A stretch of 64,000 bases of DNA from Corynebacterium pseudotuberculosis. GTDB lineage: Bacteria; Actinomycetota; Actinomycetes; Mycobacteriales; Mycobacteriaceae. Of the stretch, positions 1 through 10,338 are shown piece after piece. The DNA lies in the NCBI RefSeq assembly GCF_002155265.1, contig NZ_CP021251.1, positions 1,612,001-1,676,000 on the forward strand. Reading direction: 5' to 3'. The notes beneath the pieces are model-generated. The model saw only the letters and a program-made list of their open reading frames with translations, was not told the origin of the DNA and searched no databases. The number at the start of each line of letters is the position of its first letter. Position 1 is the stretch's first letter. A program made the position numbers and the translations under genes.

Positions 1-67
1 GCTTCTGACGGTTTTCTCTGATGCCTTTCATTGAAAGTTGACGGTCGCAATAGATGGTTCGTGGAAC

Positions 68-73
68 TATAAA
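68..73 (+). promoter_or_regulatory. Possible -10 box of the pyr operon promoter
   Basis: TATAAA lies in an A/T-rich run upstream of pyrR. No convincing -35 sits 16-18 bp upstream; a TTGACG at 38-43 is 24 bp away, which is too far. Corynebacterial -35 boxes are often weak, so this is a plausible but unproven promoter. It would give a leader of about 50 nt that includes the PyrR-type hairpin. Confidence 0.4.
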
Positions 74-96
74 AATATATGTTCGACATCCTTTAA

Positions 97-127
97 CAGA
101 CCGCACAGAGAGGCGGGAAAGGAGGTC
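97..127 (+). promoter_or_regulatory. Putative PyrR-binding hairpin overlapping the pyrR Shine-Dalgarno
   Basis: CCGC (101-104) pairs with GCGG (113-116) around an ACAGAGAG loop, and GACC (99-102) could alternatively pair with GGTC (124-127) at the Shine-Dalgarno. The CAGAGAGG core resembles the conserved loop of PyrR RNA targets. The AAAGGAGGT ribosome-binding site (118-125) follows at once. In mycobacteria PyrR is reported to repress translation through such a site rather than by Bacillus-type attenuation. Applying that mode here is inference. Confidence 0.6.
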
Positions 128-130
128 ACG

Positions 131-745
131 ATGAGCGAAAACTCGCAAGAGATTATCGAGCTGCTGGGCAGTGATGATGTCTCTCGAACTGTCGCACGCA
201 TCGCGCACCAGATCATTGAAAAAACGGCCCTGGATTCTGAGGACTCGTTGCCGGTAATACTACTAGGCATTCCCTCCGGGGGAGTTCCCTTAGCACGCCA
301 CTTGGCTGCAAAAATTTCCGAATTTGCCAATGTAGCCGTTCCCGTAGGCTCTTTAGACATTACGTTGTATCGTGATGACCTGCGGACAAAACCTCATCGT
401 GCATTACAACCAACCTTGATTCCTCAGGAAGGAATCGACGGCACGCATATTATTATCGTTGATGATGTTCTCTACTCCGGACGTACCATCCGTGCTGCTT
501 TAGACGCACTCCGAGACATCGGACGCCCCGAGACTATCCAATTAGCCGTTTTGGTTGATCGCGGTCACCGTCAGCTGCCTATTCGTGCTGATTATGTAGG
601 TAAAAATCTCCCAACTTCTCGGGGAGAAGACGTGAAAGTCCTAGTCGAAGCAATTGATGGCCGGGATGCTGTCATCCTGACTCGTGAAACATTGGGGGTT
701 AGCCGTGAAACATCTTTTATCTATCGCAGACCTCAGCAAAGATGA
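131..745 (+). CDS. pyrR: PyrR, pyrimidine operon regulator / uracil phosphoribosyltransferase
   Basis: This is a 204-aa bifunctional PyrR. It binds pyr mRNA when UMP/UTP is high and has uracil phosphoribosyltransferase activity. The PRPP-binding signature [13 protein letters not shown] is at about residues 107-119, and the basic RNA-binding residues typical of the family are plausible but not verified. I chose the ATG at 131 because AAAGGAGGT lies 5 nt upstream; an upstream in-frame GTG at 38 has no ribosome-binding site and would add non-homologous residues. It is the first gene of the pyrimidine operon, and its 3' end overlaps pyrB by 41 bp. The C-terminal tail encoded in the overlap is longer than usual for the family. 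Confidence 0.93.
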   Translation: MSENSQEIIELLGSDDVSRTVARIAHQIIEKTALDSEDSLPVILLGIPSGGVPLARHLAAKISEFANVAVPVGSLDITLYRDDLRTKPHRALQPTLIPQEGIDGTHIIIVDDVLYSGRTIRAALDALRDIGRPETIQLAVLVDRGHRQLPIRADYVGKNLPTSRGEDVKVLVEAIDGRDAVILTRETLGVSRETSFIYRRPQQR

Positions 746-1646
746 GATTCTCGGAATCATGGATGAGGCCGATCGCTTCCGCGAGGCGCTTACCGTACGA
801 GAGATTAAAAAGCTTCCTACCCTTCGCGGTCGGACTATCTTCACGTTGTTCTACGAGAATTCCACGAGGACTCGCTCTTCTTTTGAAACCGCCGGAAAAT
901 GGATGAGCGCTGATGTTATTAACATTTCAGCTAGTTCTTCTTCCGTGAAAAAGGGGGAATCCCTCAAAGATACTGGTTTGACTCTCTCCGCTATCGGAGC
1001 TGACGCTATCATAATCCGCCATCCTTCTTCCGGCGCAGCTCAGCAATTAGCACAATGGGTGGCTCCGGAGGGGCACGGGCCTAGCGTTATTAACGCCGGC
1101 GATGGTTCTCACCAGCACCCTACACAGGCGCTTCTCGACGCCATTACGATCCGGCAGCGGCTCGGAAACATCGAAGGACGCAAAATTGTTATTGTGGGGG
1201 ACTGCCTTCATTCTCGTGTAGTCCGTTCTAATGTAGATCTTCTTACCTGTTTGGGGGCGGAAGTGGTGCTTGTAGCACCTCCTACACTGTTGCCCACGGG
1301 CATAGAACAATGGCCTGTTCGTTACTCGTACACGATGGATGCAGAGATTAAAGACGCAGATGCAGTAATGATGCTCCGAGTACAGCAGGAGCGTATGCAT
1401 GGCGGATTTTTCCCGTCACACCGCGAATATGTATCGCTGTATGGAATGTCTAAGGAGCGTGAGGCACGACTTCAAGATCACGCAATAGTTATGCATCCCG
1501 GACCAATGCTGCGAGGTATGGAAATTAATTACACCGTAGCTGATGCGCCTCGTACAGCCGTGCTCCAACAAGTAAATAACGGCGTGCATACCCGAATGGC
1601 AGTTCTGTTTACCCTCATCGCCGGTACAAATACCCCCGGTTTCTAA
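705..1646 (+). CDS. pyrB: Aspartate carbamoyltransferase catalytic subunit
   Basis: This 313-aa ATCase condenses carbamoyl phosphate with aspartate, the second step of UMP synthesis. The carbamoyl-phosphate-binding motif [13 protein letters not shown] is near residue 50, and the HPTQALLD and HPGP motifs are intact. The GTG at 705 is preferred because GGGGGTT precedes it and the protein then begins [11 protein letters not shown], as expected; a GTG at 684 would add seven residues. No pyrI regulatory subunit is present, which is normal for Gram-positive ATCases. It overlaps pyrR and is followed 17 nt later by pyrC, so it is translationally embedded in the operon. Confidence 0.95.
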   Translation: MKHLLSIADLSKDEILGIMDEADRFREALTVREIKKLPTLRGRTIFTLFYENSTRTRSSFETAGKWMSADVINISASSSSVKKGESLKDTGLTLSAIGADAIIIRHPSSGAAQQLAQWVAPEGHGPSVINAGDGSHQHPTQALLDAITIRQRLGNIEGRKIVIVGDCLHSRVVRSNVDLLTCLGAEVVLVAPPTLLPTGIEQWPVRYSYTMDAEIKDADAVMMLRVQQERMHGGFFPSHREYVSLYGMSKEREARLQDHAIVMHPGPMLRGMEINYTVADAPRTAVLQQVNNGVHTRMAVLFTLIAGTNTPGF

Positions 1647-1663
1647 AAGGAGTTTGGCTCGAA

Positions 1664-3022
1664 GTGACTACCCCTAACGACTACCCAGAGACTGGACAAC
1701 TTGCTCCCGCCCCAGAGCGGACTCTTCTGCTTACTAACGTTCGACCCTATGGCGAAGGTGAGCCGCTCGACGTATTTATCTCCGACGGCACAATCACGGC
1801 TATAGGAGAGGATACAAAGAACTATTCCGCAGATGATGTGATAGACGGAGAAGGAAATGTTCTCCTTCCAGGTCTTGTAGATATGCATGTTCATCTACGT
1901 GAGCCAGGGCGCGAAGATACGGAAACGATCGCAACTGGTTCCGCAGCTGCAGCTAAAGGCGGTTTTACCGCAGTTTTTACTATGGCCAATACGCTTCCAG
2001 TTTTGGACCAGCCGATTATCGCGGAATCTGTTTGGGCTAAATCGCAACAGATCGGACTATGCGATGTGCACCCTGTTGGCTCAATAACTAAAGGTCTCCA
2101 AGGTAAAGAGCTTACGGAGTTTGGCATGATGGCTAACTCGGATGCCAGGGTTCGTATGTTCTCGGACGATGGAAAATGCGTTGATAATCCCCTCATCATG
2201 CGTAGAGCCGTGGAGTATGCCAAAGGAATGGACGTTCTCTTGGCTCAACACTGTGAGGATCCCCGCCTGACTGACGGCGCTGTAGCTCATGAAGGAAAGA
2301 TCGCTGCTGAGCTTGGTTTAGGTGGCTGGCCACGCGTTGCAGAAGAGTCCATCGTTGCCCGCGATGCTATTTTGGCCCGCGATTACGGTGGAAGAATGCA
2401 TATCTGTCATGCATCTACTGAAGGCACCGTGGAACTGCTTAAGTGGGCAAAATCGCAGGATATTCCTTTAACCGCGGAAGTAACTCCTCATCATCTTTTG
2501 CTTACCGACGAACGTCTGCACACTTATGACGGAGTTAATCGGGTGAACCCTCCGTTGCGAGAAAACCGGGACACATTGGCGCTGCGCGATGCACTTTTGA
2601 ATGGCTTTATCGATTGCGTTGCCACAGATCATGCACCGCATGGATCTGAAGATAAGTGTTGTGAGTTTGAGCATGCTAAGCCCGGGATGTTGGGGCTTGA
2701 GACTTCGCTGGCGATCATTGCGCAGATTTTTGTGGATAGCGGTCTTGCGGACTGGAGATTCGTGGCAAAGGTAATGAGTGAGCGACCTGCGGAAATTCTG
2801 CGTCTTCCTGGGCACGGAAGGCCTATCGCCGTAGGAGAACCAGCAAATTTGACTGTGGTTAATCCTCAGCGTTCTTGGATAGCCCACGGCTGTGACATGG
2901 CCTCTAAAGCAGAAAATACCCCTTTTGAAGGGATGGAGTTTAACGCTCAGGTGACTACCACTATCCTGCGCGGACGTGTGACCTGCATTGATGGTCAACC
3001 TGCGCTTCCGCGCTCTGCCTAA
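1664..3022 (+). CDS. pyrC: Dihydroorotase
   Basis: This 452-aa amidohydrolase catalyses reversible cyclisation of carbamoyl aspartate to dihydroorotate. The metal-binding [10 protein letters not shown] motif (His75, His77) and the C-terminal TDHAPHG motif (catalytic Asp and substrate-binding His) are intact, which places it with the long class I dihydroorotases. The GTG start at 1664 follows AAAGGAG at 1646-1652. It is the third gene of the pyr operon. A 104-bp gap with a strong dyad separates it from carA. Confidence 0.95.
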   Translation: MTTPNDYPETGQLAPAPERTLLLTNVRPYGEGEPLDVFISDGTITAIGEDTKNYSADDVIDGEGNVLLPGLVDMHVHLREPGREDTETIATGSAAAAKGGFTAVFTMANTLPVLDQPIIAESVWAKSQQIGLCDVHPVGSITKGLQGKELTEFGMMANSDARVRMFSDDGKCVDNPLIMRRAVEYAKGMDVLLAQHCEDPRLTDGAVAHEGKIAAELGLGGWPRVAEESIVARDAILARDYGGRMHICHASTEGTVELLKWAKSQDIPLTAEVTPHHLLLTDERLHTYDGVNRVNPPLRENRDTLALRDALLNGFIDCVATDHAPHGSEDKCCEFEHAKPGMLGLETSLAIIAQIFVDSGLADWRFVAKVMSERPAEILRLPGHGRPIAVGEPANLTVVNPQRSWIAHGCDMASKAENTPFEGMEFNAQVTTTILRGRVTCIDGQPALPRSA

Positions 3023-3048
3023 AAATTTAGTGTTTTTCTGATTTCTTG

Positions 3049-3080
3049 CCTCAGATTCTGCACAACACGTAAATCTGAGG
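3049..3080. repeat. Inverted repeat between pyrC and carA
   Basis: CCTCAGATT (3049-3057) and AATCTGAGG (3072-3080) form a perfect 9-bp stem with a 14-nt loop in the 104-bp pyrC-carA gap. No T-tract follows, so it is not a typical intrinsic terminator. It could be an RNA processing or stability hairpin, or an operator for an internal carAB promoter. Confidence 0.6.
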
Positions 3081-3126
3081 TAAGCAGGTCCATAGCATGC
3101 TCCCGAAAGAATTTTAAAGGGAAAAC

Positions 3127-4359
3127 ATGACCACAACTGATTCACCCCAGCGCGACTATCGCGGTGCGGATATAAACATAGCTAAGAAAGGCGACATAGT
3201 GACGTCGACGTCCCAGAACCGATCCGAAGCCGTCCTTGTTCTTGCAGACGGACGTATTTTCAAAGGTCAATCCTTTGGTGCTTTAGGAACCACGCTTGGT
3301 GAGGCCGTATTCACTACTGCGATGACTGGTTATCAAGAGACCATGACGGATCCTTCCTACCATCGCCAGATCGTTGTATCCGCTGCACCGCATATTGGTA
3401 ACACCGGGTGGAATGATGAAGATAGTGAGTCTTACGGAGAAAAGATTTGGATCGCTGGGCTAGTAATCCGCGATCTTTCCCATCGCGTTTCCAACTGGAG
3501 GGCCTCTCGTAGCCTCGAAGAAGAAATGCAGGCTCAAAATATTGTTGGGATCTCTGGTCTGGACACGAGGACTATTGTCCGGCACCTCCGTAACTTTGGT
3601 TCGATCTCGGCAGGGATTTTCTCAGGAGAGGACGCTACGCGTAACCCTCAGGAACTTGTAGATATTGTTAAGGGGCAGCCCAGCATGGCTGGTGCCGATC
3701 TTGCTGGTGAAGTATCAACCGACACGCCGTATGTAGTTGAAGCAGAGGGCGAAGCCAAATTTACGGTGGTTGCTTATGACATGGGTATTAAAACTAATAC
3801 TCCCCGAAACTTCGCTGCGCGGGGAATACGGACAATCGTGGTTCCAGCCAACACTCCATATCAGAAAATTGTGGAGTACAACCCTGATGGCGTGTTTATT
3901 TCCAACGGCCCAGGTGACCCTGCAACAGCAGACGTTATGGTTGGGATCATTCAAAAAGTTCTTGAACACAAAATCCCATTATTCGGTATTTGTTTTGGTA
4001 ATCAGATCCTTGGTCGTGCCTTGGGCCTGAACACTTACAAGATGAAATTTGGGCACCGAGGGATTAACGTTCCCGTCCTTAATCATCTCACCGGGAAAAT
4101 TGATATCACAGCGCAAAATCATGGCTTTGCATTAGAAGGCAAAGCTGGAGAGATATTTGAGACTCCTTTTGGTGATGCGCACGTAACGCATACGTGTCTT
4201 AATGATGACACTGTAGAAGGCGTTGCATTGGTTAACGGACTTGCTTACTCCGTTCAATATCATCCCGAAGCCGCAGCTGGTCCTCATGATGCGAACCCGC
4301 TGTTCGATCAGTTTGTTGAACTGATGTCCACTCACAACTCCGCTGTTACTGCGAACTAA
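3127..4359 (+). CDS. carA: Carbamoyl-phosphate synthase small (glutaminase) subunit
   Basis: This is the 410-aa glutamine-hydrolysing subunit that feeds ammonia to CarB. The N-terminal CPSase small-chain domain (TGYQETMTDPSY) is followed by a class I amidotransferase domain with nucleophile Cys289 in GICFGNQILG and catalytic His379 in HPEA. The ATG at 3127 follows AAAGGG with 5-nt spacing. It adds a poorly conserved N-terminal stretch; an in-frame GTG at 3199 with AAAGG upstream would give a 386-aa protein starting closer to the conserved region. The gene lies 21 nt before carB, and its product serves both pyrimidine and arginine synthesis. Confidence 0.94.
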   Translation: MTTTDSPQRDYRGADINIAKKGDIVTSTSQNRSEAVLVLADGRIFKGQSFGALGTTLGEAVFTTAMTGYQETMTDPSYHRQIVVSAAPHIGNTGWNDEDSESYGEKIWIAGLVIRDLSHRVSNWRASRSLEEEMQAQNIVGISGLDTRTIVRHLRNFGSISAGIFSGEDATRNPQELVDIVKGQPSMAGADLAGEVSTDTPYVVEAEGEAKFTVVAYDMGIKTNTPRNFAARGIRTIVVPANTPYQKIVEYNPDGVFISNGPGDPATADVMVGIIQKVLEHKIPLFGICFGNQILGRALGLNTYKMKFGHRGINVPVLNHLTGKIDITAQNHGFALEGKAGEIFETPFGDAHVTHTCLNDDTVEGVALVNGLAYSVQYHPEAAAGPHDANPLFDQFVELMSTHNSAVTAN

Positions 4360-4380
4360 AACCAGGAAGGTTTTCAAAAT

Positions 4381-7300
4381 ATGCCTAAGCGTACTGACAT
4401 CAAACACGTCCTGGTTATCGGCTCTGGCCCTATCGTTATCGGTCAAGCCTGTGAATTTGATTATTCGGGCACCCAAGCCTGCCGGGTGCTTAAAGAAGAA
4501 GGTCTTCGAGTGACCTTGATCAACTCCAATCCAGCGACAATCATGACAGATCCGGAGTTCGCAGATCACACTTATGTTGAGCCTATCCAGCCAGAATACA
4601 TTGAGAAGATCTTTGAAAAAGAAATAGCTGAGGGGCACCCAGTTGATGCAGTTCTTGCCACTCTAGGCGGGCAAACAGCATTGAACGCGGCTATCCAACT
4701 TGACCGTCGTGGTTCTTTGAAAAAGTATGGTGTTGAGCTTATCGGTGCTGATATTGATGCAATTGAGCGCGGCGAGGATCGACAGAAATTCAAAGACATC
4801 GTTACCAAAGTCGGTGGCGAGTCGGCGCGTTCCCGTGTTTGCCACAATATGGATGAAGTTTATGAGACCGTTCAGGAGCTCGGTCTTCCTGTGGTGGTAC
4901 GTCCTTCCTTTACCATGGGTGGCCTTGGCTCCGGCTTGGCGTTTACCCAAGAAGACTTGGATAGCATTGCTGGTGGTGGCTTAGCAGCTTCACCGGAAGC
5001 GAATGTTTTGATCGAAGAATCAATTCTCGGTTGGAAAGAATATGAACTTGAGTTGATGCGCGATGGCGCGGACAACGTGGTTATTATTTGTTCTATTGAA
5101 AATGTCGATGCCCTGGGGGTTCACACAGGAGACTCTGTAACTGTTGCCCCTGCGCTTACCCTCACCGACCGCGAGTATCAGAAGATGCGCGACCAGGGTA
5201 TCGCTATCATCCGGGAAGTCGGCGTAGACACGGGTGGCTGCAACATCCAATTCGCAGTGAATCCCGCAGATGGTCGATTGATCACTATTGAAATGAATCC
5301 GCGTGTATCGCGTTCTTCAGCTTTGGCATCAAAGGCCACGGGCTTTCCTATTGCAAAGATCGCGGCGAAACTGGCTATCGGTTATACGCTGGACGAAATT
5401 ACTAATGACATCACGGGAGTTACTCCTGCAGCTTTTGAACCAACGCTGGATTACGTAGTGGTGAAGGCTCCACGCTTTGCCTTTGAAAAGTTTGTGGGGT
5501 CTGATGACACCCTGACTACGACGATGAAATCAGTCGGTGAGGCCATGGCGCTGGGGCGCAACTACATTGCGTCGTTAGGCAAAGTTATGCGCTCTTTGGA
5601 GAACAAACAGGCAGGTTTCTGGACTACCAGCGATGAGTCCTTTGCCGGGGAACGCGCGCAAGATGTTGAGGCAGTGCTGGAAGACTTGAAGCGTCCTACG
5701 CAAGGACGAATTTATGATGCAGAGCTTGCACTTCGTCTAGGGGCTAGCATTGAGCAAGTCCATGAAGCTTCAGGGCTTGATCCCTGGTTCCTTGCAGAGC
5801 TGCAAGCGCTTGTGGATTTCCGTGAGGAACTAGTAGCGGCACCAGTCCTAGACGAGCCTTTGCTGCGTCGCGCGAAGTTCCTGGGTCTGTCTGATAAACA
5901 GATCGCCGCCCTACGTCCTGAGTTTGCCGGTGAGGATGGCGTGCGTCGTTTGCGTTGGTCCTTAGGCGTTCGGCCTGTTTTTAAAACAGTAGATACGTGT
6001 GCTGCGGAATTTGAAGCTACCACCCCGTATCATTATTCCGCTTATGAGCTGGATCCGAATGCGGAGTCCGAGGTTCGCCCTCAAGCGGAAAAAGAGAAAA
6101 TGATTATCCTGGGCTCGGGACCGAACCGGATCGGTCAAGGCATTGAGTTTGACTACTCTTGTGTTCATGCCGCACTTGAGCTTTCACGCGTGGGCTATGA
6201 AACGGTGATGGTTAACTGCAACCCTGAGACTGTTTCTACTGACTATGACACTGCCGATCGCCTTTACTTTGAACCTTTGACCTTCGAAGACGTTATGGAG
6301 GTTTACCACGCAGAGGCTCAATCCGGCACGGTAGCAGGAGTTATTGTTCAGCTAGGCGGGCAAACTCCGCTGGGGCTGGCTGAGAAGCTGAGGGATGCAG
6401 GACTGCCCGTTATTGGTACCAGTCCAGAGGCAATTAACCTGGCCGAGGACCGCGGCGAGTTTGGAAATGTTCTTAAAGCTGCGCAACTGCCAGCACCGGA
6501 ATTTGGTACGGCTACCTCATTTGAGGACGCTAAAGAAGTAGCGTCTCGGATCGGCTATCCAGTGCTTGTACGTCCTTCCTATGTCCTAGGCGGCAGAGGA
6601 ATGGAAATCGTATATGACGAAAAAGCGCTACATAGTTATATTGATCGCGCCACGGAGATCACTAGTGACCATCCGGTTCTCGTCGATAGGTTCTTGGACA
6701 ACGCTATTGAGATTGACGTCGATGCATTATGCGACGGCGACAACGTTTATCTGGCTGGCGTGATGGAACACATCGAGGAGGCCGGAATTCACTCGGGTGA
6801 TTCGGCTTGTGCGCTTCCCCCTATGACCTTAGGCGCAGAAGACATTGAGACAGTGAGGCGTTCTACTGAGGCGCTTGCGCATGGCATCGGCGTGCGAGGA
6901 CTGATGAATGTTCAATACGCTCTCAAAGACGACATCTTGTATGTTATTGAGGCTAATCCTAGGGCTTCGCGGACAGTCCCGTTTGTTTCAAAAGCCACGG
7001 GGGTTCCGCTTGCCAAGGCAGCAGCCCGCATTATGGCGGGGGCAACAATTTCTGAGCTGCAGAAAGAAGGAATGATCCCTACTGACTTCGATGGTGGCTC
7101 CTTGCCAGAGCATTCTCCCATTGCAGTCAAGGAAGCAGTTCTGCCATTCAACCGTTTCCGTCGCCCAGACGGCAGCATGCTCGATACGCTGCTCAGTCCA
7201 GAGATGAAATCTACTGGTGAGGTTATGGGGCTCGCAGATAATTTTGGTGCGGCCTACGCTAAAGCCGAACAAGCCGCATTTGGGGCGCTACCTACCTCTG

Positions 7301-7743
7301 GCACCGTTTTTGTCTCAGTAGCCAATAGGGATAAAAGGACTCTCATTTTCCCGATCCAACGTTTAGCTTCCTTAGGATTCAAAGTTCTAGCTACGTCTGG
7401 TACCGCGGGAATGCTGCGACGCAACGGTATTGAGTGTGAGGTTGTTCTCAAGCAGACGCAAGCTAAGGAAGCTGCAGAGCGAGGGGATTTGGGCGGACGT
7501 AGATCGATCGTAGACATCATCAACGCTGGTGAAATCGATCTTATTCTGAATACACCGGCCGGCTCGTCTGGAGCCCGCCATGATGGCTACCAGATTCGTG
7601 CCGCGGCTGTTTCAGCTGGAGTGCCGTTAGTAACCACGGTTCAAGGTGTTACGGCCGCTGTACAAGGCATTGAGGCACTGCAGCAAGGCGAACTCAGCGT
7701 GCGTGCTCTGCAAGAACTAGACCACTCATTGAGCGGAAAGTAA
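4381..7743 (+). CDS. carB: Carbamoyl-phosphate synthase large subunit
   Basis: This 1120-aa subunit makes carbamoyl phosphate from bicarbonate, ammonia and two ATP. The two homologous halves each begin with a GSGP-x-x-IGQ-x-x-EFDYS motif (near the N-terminus and near residue 577) followed by ATP-grasp folds. The C-terminal ~150 residues are the MGS-like allosteric domain. Length is normal for the family. It is co-oriented with carA and pyrF, with only 6 nt to the pyrF start. Confidence 0.97.
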   Translation: MPKRTDIKHVLVIGSGPIVIGQACEFDYSGTQACRVLKEEGLRVTLINSNPATIMTDPEFADHTYVEPIQPEYIEKIFEKEIAEGHPVDAVLATLGGQTALNAAIQLDRRGSLKKYGVELIGADIDAIERGEDRQKFKDIVTKVGGESARSRVCHNMDEVYETVQELGLPVVVRPSFTMGGLGSGLAFTQEDLDSIAGGGLAASPEANVLIEESILGWKEYELELMRDGADNVVIICSIENVDALGVHTGDSVTVAPALTLTDREYQKMRDQGIAIIREVGVDTGGCNIQFAVNPADGRLITIEMNPRVSRSSALASKATGFPIAKIAAKLAIGYTLDEITNDITGVTPAAFEPTLDYVVVKAPRFAFEKFVGSDDTLTTTMKSVGEAMALGRNYIASLGKVMRSLENKQAGFWTTSDESFAGERAQDVEAVLEDLKRPTQGRIYDAELALRLGASIEQVHEASGLDPWFLAELQALVDFREELVAAPVLDEPLLRRAKFLGLSDKQIAALRPEFAGEDGVRRLRWSLGVRPVFKTVDTCAAEFEATTPYHYSAYELDPNAESEVRPQAEKEKMIILGSGPNRIGQGIEFDYSCVHAALELSRVGYETVMVNCNPETVSTDYDTADRLYFEPLTFEDVMEVYHAEAQSGTVAGVIVQLGGQTPLGLAEKLRDAGLPVIGTSPEAINLAEDRGEFGNVLKAAQLPAPEFGTATSFEDAKEVASRIGYPVLVRPSYVLGGRGMEIVYDEKALHSYIDRATEITSDHPVLVDRFLDNAIEIDVDALCDGDNVYLAGVMEHIEEAGIHSGDSACALPPMTLGAEDIETVRRSTEALAHGIGVRGLMNVQYALKDDILYVIEANPRASRTVPFVSKATGVPLAKAAARIMAGATISELQKEGMIPTDFDGGSLPEHSPIAVKEAVLPFNRFRRPDGSMLDTLLSPEMKSTGEVMGLADNFGAAYAKAEQAAFGALPTSGTVFVSVANRDKRTLIFPIQRLASLGFKVLATSGTAGMLRRNGIECEVVLKQTQAKEAAERGDLGGRRSIVDIINAGEIDLILNTPAGSSGARHDGYQIRAAAVSAGVPLVTTVQGVTAAVQGIEALQQGELSVRALQELDHSLSGK

Positions 7744-7749
7744 TACGCA

Positions 7750-8589
7750 GTGACAGGATCACAGATAACTTTTGGTGAGCGGCTTAAGCAAGCAGGAGCT
7801 ACTCACGGCAGACTTTGTGTGGGCATTGATCCACATGCCGCTCTGTTGGAGCGATGGGGTCTTTCTTTGAATGTTCAGGGATTAGCAGCTTTTACAGAGA
7901 TCTGCGTAGAGGCCTTCGCTGGAAATATCGCGTTAGTAAAGCCACAAGTTGCCTTCTATGAATCTTATGGTTCTTCAGGATTTGCAATTCTGGAAGACGC
8001 AATCTCGCATTTGCGCGACGCTGGCACTTTGGTGCTTGCCGACGCCAAACGAGGAGACATCGGGTCCACAATGGCAGGTTATGCCACCGCATGGCTAGAC
8101 GATGCGTCACCGCTATGTTGCGACGCGGTTACGGTGTCTCCTTATCTTGGGTATGGTTCGTTGAAACCAGTATTGGATATCGCAGAGAAGAAAAATCGAG
8201 GGGTCTTTGTCTTAGCCGCGACCTCTAATCCTGAGGCTCGTCTGCTTCAAGACCACAGGGATAGCCAGGGAAGAACGATATCTCAGCAGATTGTGGATTC
8301 AGTGGCCCGAGATAACGCTGAGCACGCTGCAGTCGGTAACGCTGGAAATATCGGAGTAGTAGTTGGAGCCACTCTTGTGGAACCTCCTAATCTGTCTCAG
8401 CTCGCTGGCCCTGTTCTGCTTCCTGGTGTGGGAGCGCAGGGTGCGACAGCAGAGGATATAACGCGGATTACTGAGGGCATTACAGAGCTTGCTTTCCCAA
8501 ATATCTCTCGTGCGATTCTTTCGAGAGGGCCGTCAGTGGAGGCACTTAAAGATGCGGTAGCTCTCTCCGTATTAGATTTTAGAGATTAA
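7750..8589 (+). CDS. pyrF: Orotidine 5'-phosphate decarboxylase (type 2)
   Basis: This 279-aa enzyme converts OMP to UMP, the last pathway step. The catalytic signature LADAKRGDIGST (Asp-Lys-x-x-Asp arrangement) is present at about residues 96-107, and length and sequence match the longer mycobacterial-type subfamily. The GTG start at 7750 lies 6 nt after carB, so translational coupling is likely. pyrF ends the operon and a terminator follows. pyrD and pyrE are not in this window. Confidence 0.95.
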   Translation: MTGSQITFGERLKQAGATHGRLCVGIDPHAALLERWGLSLNVQGLAAFTEICVEAFAGNIALVKPQVAFYESYGSSGFAILEDAISHLRDAGTLVLADAKRGDIGSTMAGYATAWLDDASPLCCDAVTVSPYLGYGSLKPVLDIAEKKNRGVFVLAATSNPEARLLQDHRDSQGRTISQQIVDSVARDNAEHAAVGNAGNIGVVVGATLVEPPNLSQLAGPVLLPGVGAQGATAEDITRITEGITELAFPNISRAILSRGPSVEALKDAVALSVLDFRD

Positions 8590-8620
8590 TGTTTTCCCAG
8601 CTAGTAGGAATTTGACGGAT

Positions 8621-8652
8621 CGCAGGTTGCTGTTTGGTGACCTGCGGTTTTT
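8621..8652 (+). terminator. Terminator of the pyr operon
   Basis: CGCAGGT (8621-8627) pairs with ACCTGCG (8640-8646) around a 12-nt loop and is followed by GTTTTT. It starts 32 nt after the pyrF stop and is a classic intrinsic terminator. Confidence 0.8.
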
Positions 8653-8941
8653 CAACTTTTTAGGTTGATTACCTAGACTTTTGCAATCTGATGCTAGACT
8701 AAACCGGAAATCAACGCGATGCCGCGAGTTTTAGTATGTTTTGTCGTAGTGCGATGGAGCGACTAGAGCTCATTGGATGCGGCACCAAGATTGAAGTTTT
8801 TAGTGTGATGCTTTCAAAGAAGCTGAGCAAGATTTTTGAGAGTGTTTGTGCAGTGGAGACTTCAAGAAATGTGTATCGTTGATTGCCGGCGCATATAGCG
8901 TCACAAATCCCCAATAATAAATTTCGAATCGGAGGAACCCC
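8653..8941 (+). other. Non-coding leader/promoter region of mihF
   Basis: About 290 bp lie between the pyr terminator and mihF. No credible gene was seen on either strand. TAGACT at 8695-8700 is a possible -10 without a good -35, and would imply a leader of roughly 235 nt. A clear GGAGG (8931-8935) serves mihF. Nothing matching a known riboswitch was recognised. Confidence 0.4.
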
Positions 8942-9265
8942 GTGGCCCTTCCCAAGTTGACCGACGAGCAGCGTAAGGAAGCCCTCGCTAAGGCTGCTGA
9001 GGCCCGCAAGGCACGTGCAGAGCTGAAAGAACAGCTTAAGCGCGGTGACATCACGCTCAAAGAGGTACTGAATAAGGCATCTTCTGACGAGATTATCGGC
9101 AAGACCAAGGTTTCCGCTTTCCTCGAGTCTCTTCCTAAGGTAGGCAAAGTCAAGGCCAAGGAAATCATGGAGGAGCTGGAGATTGCTCAGACACGCCGCC
9201 TGCGTGGTCTTGGTGATCGTCAGCGTCGCGCTCTGCTCGAGCGCTTTGGCTTCTCCGAGGATTAA
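8942..9265 (+). CDS. mihF: Actinobacterial integration host factor (mIHF)
   Basis: This 107-aa basic nucleoid-associated protein belongs to the mIHF family, which is unrelated to enterobacterial IHF. A long charged N-terminal helix (residues 1-40, rich in Lys, Arg, Ala and Glu) precedes a helix-two-turn-helix region with LPKVGKVKAKEIMEELEI, which binds the DNA backbone in characterised homologues. The C-terminus GDRQRRALLERFGF is highly conserved. The GTG at 8942 follows GGAGG. It lies 3 nt upstream of gmk, the conserved actinobacterial arrangement. Confidence 0.95.
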   Translation: MALPKLTDEQRKEALAKAAEARKARAELKEQLKRGDITLKEVLNKASSDEIIGKTKVSAFLESLPKVGKVKAKEIMEELEIAQTRRLRGLGDRQRRALLERFGFSED

Positions 9266-9268
9266 TCA

Positions 9269-9844
9269 ATGACAGGCGATAACCCAAAAGGTCGGCTAGT
9301 CGTTTTAGCTGGTCCATCTGCTGTGGGAAAGTCCACGGTGGTTCATCGCCTTCGCGAGGAAGTACCAAACCTATATTTTAGTGTCTCGATGACCACGAGG
9401 GCTCCTCGTCCTGGTGAAGTCGATGGTGTGGATTATTTCTTCGTGACTCCCGAGGAGTTTCAGTCTCGTATCGACGGTGGAGAAATGCTCGAGTGGGCAG
9501 AGATCCATGGTGGACTGCAGAGGTCTGGGACTCCCGCGGGGCCTGTGGAAGACGCGTTATTGGCCGGTCGTCCTGTGCTGGTTGAAGTTGATCTTATTGG
9601 TGCTCGTAACGTCGCGGCGTTGAAGCCTGATGCAGAGACCGTTTTCCTAGCTCCGCCGTCATGGGAAGTCCTTGTAGATCGTCTTACTGGGCGAGGAACG
9701 GAGCCCGAAGACGTGATCAAGAGGCGGCTGGAAACTGCACGGCAGGAGCTAGCATCCCAGGATGAGTTTAAGCACGTTGTAACCAACGATAAAGTTGATA
9801 AGACGGTCGCTGAGATTCGGGATATTCTGCTCGGGTGCTGCTAA
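9269..9844 (+). CDS. gmk: Guanylate kinase
   Basis: This 191-aa kinase phosphorylates GMP/dGMP to GDP/dGDP. The P-loop GPSAVGKST is at residues 15-23, the GMP-binding region [22 protein letters not shown] segment follows, and the lid contains the conserved Arg-rich stretch. The start overlaps the Shine-Dalgarno at the end of mihF (GAGG at 9257-9260), so translation is probably coupled. Length is normal. Confidence 0.95.
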   Translation: MTGDNPKGRLVVLAGPSAVGKSTVVHRLREEVPNLYFSVSMTTRAPRPGEVDGVDYFFVTPEEFQSRIDGGEMLEWAEIHGGLQRSGTPAGPVEDALLAGRPVLVEVDLIGARNVAALKPDAETVFLAPPSWEVLVDRLTGRGTEPEDVIKRRLETARQELASQDEFKHVVTNDKVDKTVAEIRDILLGCC

Positions 9845-9881
9845 TCTTCCGTTTTGGGAATACAGCAGGAACCGTGACAAT

Positions 9882-9912
9882 GCCACACAAGAAACTTTGA
9901 GGTTTCTGTGGC
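9882..9912 (+). other. Imperfect hairpin between gmk and rpoZ
   Basis: GCCAC-(ACA bulge)-AGAAAC (9882-9895) pairs with GTTTCT-GTGGC (9902-9912) around a 6-nt loop. No U-tract follows. It may attenuate transcription or be a processing site before rpoZ. Confidence 0.4.
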
Positions 9913-9954
9913 CTAATACAGCACAATTACCAAGCTTTTTAAGAAAAGGTGTCA

Positions 9955-10242
9955 GTGAGCAACGTGACCAACGTTACTGAGAACAACGATGGCGTTTATG
10001 ACGCGCCAACCGGCATTACCGCTCCGCCGATCGACGATCTGCTGAAGAAAGTATCGTCAAAGTATGCGTTGGTGATCTTCGCAGCAAAGCGAGCTCGCCA
10101 GATCAATAGCTACTACCAGCAGGCGGACGAAGGCGTCTTTGAATTCGTTGGTCCTCTGGTCACTCCTGAGGCCCAGGAAAAGCCGCTGTCTATCGCACTC
10201 CGTGAGATTGAGCAAGGGCTGCTTGATCACGAGGAAGGCTAA
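9955..10242 (+). CDS. rpoZ: RNA polymerase omega subunit
   Basis: This 95-aa omega subunit helps assemble the beta' subunit into RNA polymerase. The conserved core is [26 protein letters not shown] (described by position: about residues 24-49), followed by residues equivalent to the YYQQ...E region. Of two in-frame GTG codons, 9955 is preferred because AAAAGG ends 5 nt upstream; 9949 would overlap that Shine-Dalgarno. Its usual neighbours gmk and coaBC flank it. Confidence 0.93.
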   Translation: MSNVTNVTENNDGVYDAPTGITAPPIDDLLKKVSSKYALVIFAAKRARQINSYYQQADEGVFEFVGPLVTPEAQEKPLSIALREIEQGLLDHEEG

Positions 10243-10282
10243 CAACCACTGCGGTATAACCGCTTTGGTTTGCTCTTACTTG

Positions 10283-10323
10283 GACCCCTTTACCTCCGGT
10301 TTCGGTGTAAAGGGGTCTTCTTC
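10283..10323 (+). terminator. Strong hairpin between rpoZ and coaBC
   Basis: GACCCCTTTAC (10283-10293) and GTAAAGGGGTC (10307-10317) form a perfect 11-bp stem, followed by TTCTTC. It looks like the rpoZ terminator. It ends only about 15 nt before the coaBC start, leaving no room for a separate coaBC promoter downstream. Confidence 0.7.
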
Positions 10324-10338
10324 AATGAGAAAGGTTGG

